16,242 nucleotides of DNA from Desulfobacterales bacterium (lineage in GTDB: Bacteria; Desulfobacterota; Desulfobacteria; Desulfobacterales; Desulfobacteraceae): the NCBI GenBank assembly GCA_022361315.1, contig JAKSBB010000785.1, positions 1 through 16,242 on the forward strand, given 5' to 3'. The position numbers and the translations under genes were made by a program. Positions within the stretch are counted from its first letter, which is position 1. The number at the start of each line of letters is the position of its first letter. Of the stretch, positions 13,759 through 16,242 are shown in pieces. Under the pieces are notes generated by a model. It made no database searches. It was not told the origin of the DNA and was given only the letters and a program-made list of their open reading frames with translations.

Positions 13759-16242
13759 ATGACTTATTCTATGCGATCAAGGTTTCAACACGTACTTCAT
13801 TCCATTAAAACCCTGAATATCGGTGTCGGCATTCCCCTGGCCAGGGCCCGGGAGAATACCCTGATTCTGTTTCCCGACCGCCCCAATGTTTTGAATTGCG
13901 GCATCTCTGCTTTTGTGGCATACAAAGGCCCCCAGGCAACCGCCGCCGCACCTCTGGATGATTTTCGCCCCCATATGGATACGATAGCTTCCAACCGCCT
14001 GCCGGCCACGGACGCTGGGGAAATGCCGTCTGTGGATACATATTTAGGCGGTGATGAGGTTTTAAATCGCTTATTCGAAAACGCCCAATACCTGAAACAA
14101 GAACAGGTGTTTACCACTCTTTTTTGCGACGACAGCCAGGAAGCATCCCTCGTCTCCATCATCAAAGCGCTGGAAAGTATCATCACCGAAGAGCAAAAGC
14201 GGTTCAAATCAGCCATGTCTCACCTGAATCAGGATGATGCGGCCCTGGTATCGGACCGGTTGGAAAAATTAAAAGATGTCTGCTGGTGCCTGCAAAAAGA
14301 AATCCATGATAACATTTTGGCCATACGTCATTTGACCCCCCGCCTTGGAGATGCCCCTGAAGACAGATCCATTGCCGTTTTCAAACGAATCAACGCAGTA
14401 CTCAACAGCATCGACCGACTGGAGGTCCGGGGAAGGGATTCCGCAGGGATCTCGGTCATGTTCACCCTCACAGAGACCACCTGGGAAAACTACCGGCAAC
14501 ATATCAACGACGCCGGACTCTCCGATCGTCTGAAATCCAGGACCAACCACCAGGTATTGGCCAACAATTGTATCACCGTCAACACGGCCAAAGGTGACGA
14601 CCTGGCCCCCCGGGTCACCATCGCCTTTGTGTATAAATTTGCTGCGGAAATCGGTGCATTAGGCGACAATATCGCCTTCATCAGAAAACAGATAAAGAAT
14701 GATCTTTTACTGCAGCACCTGTCGGGATTTCCCCTTGAGGCCAACTCCGTTTCCGCGCATACCCGGTGGGCTTCCGTTGGGGATATCACCGAGGCCAACT
14801 GCCATCCGGTGGACAATACCCCGACGGACAAAAAGGTGACCACTTCCGGAATTATTCACGTCTGCCTGAACGGGGATATAGACAATTACCTGGAACTCAA
14901 AACCGAACATGAGGCCACCTACGATAAGATCCACCCGAGTATCAATACCGACACCAAGCTCATCCCCTTGCAGATAGAGCATCACCTGAAGCTTGGCGCC
15001 ACCGTGGAGGAAGCCTTCCGGCTGGCAGTCAATGAATTTCACGGCTCCCATGCCATCTCCATGCACACCGACCTGGCACCGGGAAAACTATTTCTTGCGC
15101 AAAAAGGCAGCGGTCAGGCGATTTTTGTAGGCATTGCTCCGGACCACTATATTGCCGCATCAGAGTTGTACGGTGTGGTTGAGGAAACCCAGGAATACAT
15201 CAAACTCAACGGTGAAGACCGCGGACAGATTGTCATTCTGGATGAGAATAACGGCGGCGGCATTCAGGGGATTCGCTCACTGTATTACGACAATACCCCC
15301 ATCGTTTTAGGCTCCGGGGATGTCATGAAAAGCCAGATCACATCAAGGGATATCGACCGGCAGGATTACCCGCACTACTTCCTGAAAGAGATTTCCGAAT
15401 CCCCCCAGTCGGTTGAAAAAACCATTGAAAACAAATTCAAACAGAATCCGGAAACCGGGCTTCTCAGCACAAGCCTGGGCCAGGACATCATTCCCGAAGA
15501 CCTGGAAGCGGACCTGGTCTCCGGAAAAATAAAGCGCATATACTTTATCGGCCAGGGTACCGCAGGCATCGCCGCCCAGGGATGCGCAGATCTGCTAACC
15601 TATTATCTCGGAGACAAAAGCCTCGATATACGGGCGTCAAAGGCGTCTGAGCTGTCAGGCTTCTGCATCGTGGGCAACGGCGAATGCACAGATACCATGT
15701 CAGATACCCTGGTGGTGGCCATCAGCCAGTCCGGCACCACCACGGACACCAACCGGACCGTTGATATGATCAAGGCCTGCGTTGCAAAGGCGCTTGCCAT
15801 CGTCAAGCGCAGGGATTCAGATCTCACATTTAAAACAGACGGGGTGTTGTACACCAGTTCCGGCCGGGACATTGAAATGTCCGTGGCATCCACCAAAGCA
15901 TTTTACTCACAGATCACCGCCGGTGCCATACTGGGACTTCACATGACAGCCATTCTGTCGGCAAGATCCGCAGAGTTTATCTCCGAACAGGTCCAGACAT
16001 TGACGGAACTGCCTGAAAAAATGCGCGGCGTCCTGTCAATGAAAGACCAGATAAAAGATTCCGCCGACCGCAGGGCCGTCACCAAAAATTACTGGGCCAC
16101 CGTAGGTTCCGGTGCCAACAAAACCAGTGCAGACGAAATCCGGATCAAATTGTCGGAACTCTGCTATAAAACCATCTCATCGGATTTTGTTGAAGATAAA
16201 AAACATATCGACCTGTCCAGTGAACCCCTGATTATCGTATGC
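13759..16242 (+). CDS. GlmS-like glutamine amidotransferase plus SIS-domain isomerase, with leader and insertions (cut by window edge)
   Basis: 828 codons are visible and there is no stop before the window end. The order matches GlmS (glutamine:fructose-6-phosphate aminotransferase). A class II amidotransferase start 'NCGISAFVAYKG' has the presumptive nucleophile at Cys47. RGRDSAG (224-230, cf. RGYDSAG), HTRWA (334-338) and NG (371-372) follow, then a sugar-isomerase (SIS) domain with SQSGTTTDT (656-664) and VASTKAF (709-715). The second SIS domain should lie beyond the window. Differences from GlmS: 46 residues precede the Cys, where GlmS has only the initiator Met; about 150 extra helical residues sit between Cys47 and RGRDSAG; about 60 extra sit before HTRWA. 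It may make glucosamine-6-phosphate or aminate another ketose phosphate. GAGGA (13744-13748) precedes the ATG. It follows a penicillin-binding protein, in keeping with a cell-wall role. Confidence 0.85.
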   Translation, partial: MTYSMRSRFQHVLHSIKTLNIGVGIPLARARENTLILFPDRPNVLNCGISAFVAYKGPQATAAAPLDDFRPHMDTIASNRLPATDAGEMPSVDTYLGGDEVLNRLFENAQYLKQEQVFTTLFCDDSQEASLVSIIKALESIITEEQKRFKSAMSHLNQDDAALVSDRLEKLKDVCWCLQKEIHDNILAIRHLTPRLGDAPEDRSIAVFKRINAVLNSIDRLEVRGRDSAGISVMFTLTETTWENYRQHINDAGLSDRLKSRTNHQVLANNCITVNTAKGDDLAPRVTIAFVYKFAAEIGALGDNIAFIRKQIKNDLLLQHLSGFPLEANSVSAHTRWASVGDITEANCHPVDNTPTDKKVTTSGIIHVCLNGDIDNYLELKTEHEATYDKIHPSINTDTKLIPLQIEHHLKLGATVEEAFRLAVNEFHGSHAISMHTDLAPGKLFLAQKGSGQAIFVGIAPDHYIAASELYGVVEETQEYIKLNGEDRGQIVILDENNGGGIQGIRSLYYDNTPIVLGSGDVMKSQITSRDIDRQDYPHYFLKEISESPQSVEKTIENKFKQNPETGLLSTSLGQDIIPEDLEADLVSGKIKRIYFIGQGTAGIAAQGCADLLTYYLGDKSLDIRASKASELSGFCIVGNGECTDTMSDTLVVAISQSGTTTDTNRTVDMIKACVAKALAIVKRRDSDLTFKTDGVLYTSSGRDIEMSVASTKAFYSQITAGAILGLHMTAILSARSAEFISEQVQTLTELPEKMRGVLSMKDQIKDSADRRAVTKNYWATVGSGANKTSADEIRIKLSELCYKTISSDFVEDKKHIDLSSEPLIIVC

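Overview
The window looks like chromosomal DNA from a Gram-negative anaerobe, most likely a sulfate-reducing member of Desulfobacterota (Desulfobacteraceae-like). That is an inference from an outer-membrane LptD, a very acidic 2[4Fe-4S] ferredoxin with a strong ribosome site, a cysteine synthase fused to a cysteinyl-tRNA-synthetase-like module, and the holB-ricT-metG cluster. I see no insertion sequence, phage gene, CRISPR array, tRNA or rRNA. Almost every base is coding, and no gene-free stretch exceeds about 200 bases.

Layout. Bases 1-416 (minus) hold the N-terminal part of a GspE/PilB-type secretion ATPase, cut by the window edge, behind a good sigma70-like promoter at 464-492. A ten-helix EamA/DMT transporter follows on the plus strand (608-1552). 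It converges on a minus-strand ferredoxin (1646-1834), with a perfect 12-bp-stem terminator between them. Further minus-strand genes are a protein of unknown function (1950-2906), coupled by a one-base TAATG overlap to the CysK-CysRS-like fusion (2906-5191). From 5393 everything reads rightward: lptD, an RfaH-like NusG paralogue overlapping it by 4 bases, an HU/IHF-family protein, then a tight run of holB, ricT, metG, a transpeptidase-type penicillin-binding protein and a GlmS-like amidotransferase that runs off the end.

How the genes fit together. The rightward block mixes envelope biogenesis (LptD for LPS export, a penicillin-binding protein, a GlmS-like enzyme related to the one that makes glucosamine-6-phosphate) with replication, RNA and translation factors (HU, DNA polymerase III delta prime, RicT, MetRS). 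Overlapping ATGA junctions suggest co-translation of lptD with the NusG-like gene and of holB-ricT-metG. The three gaps holding candidate rightward promoters carry an identical 10-mer CTTGACTTTT, which looks like a shared -35 block.

The most unusual items are two. The first is the fusion protein, whose synthetase half keeps the zinc ligands but has LGVDR exactly where KMSKS should be, and which is coupled to an uncharacterised cysteine-containing protein. The second is the GlmS-like protein, whose presumptive nucleophile Cys lies at residue 47 behind a propeptide-like leader and whose amidotransferase domain carries large insertions.
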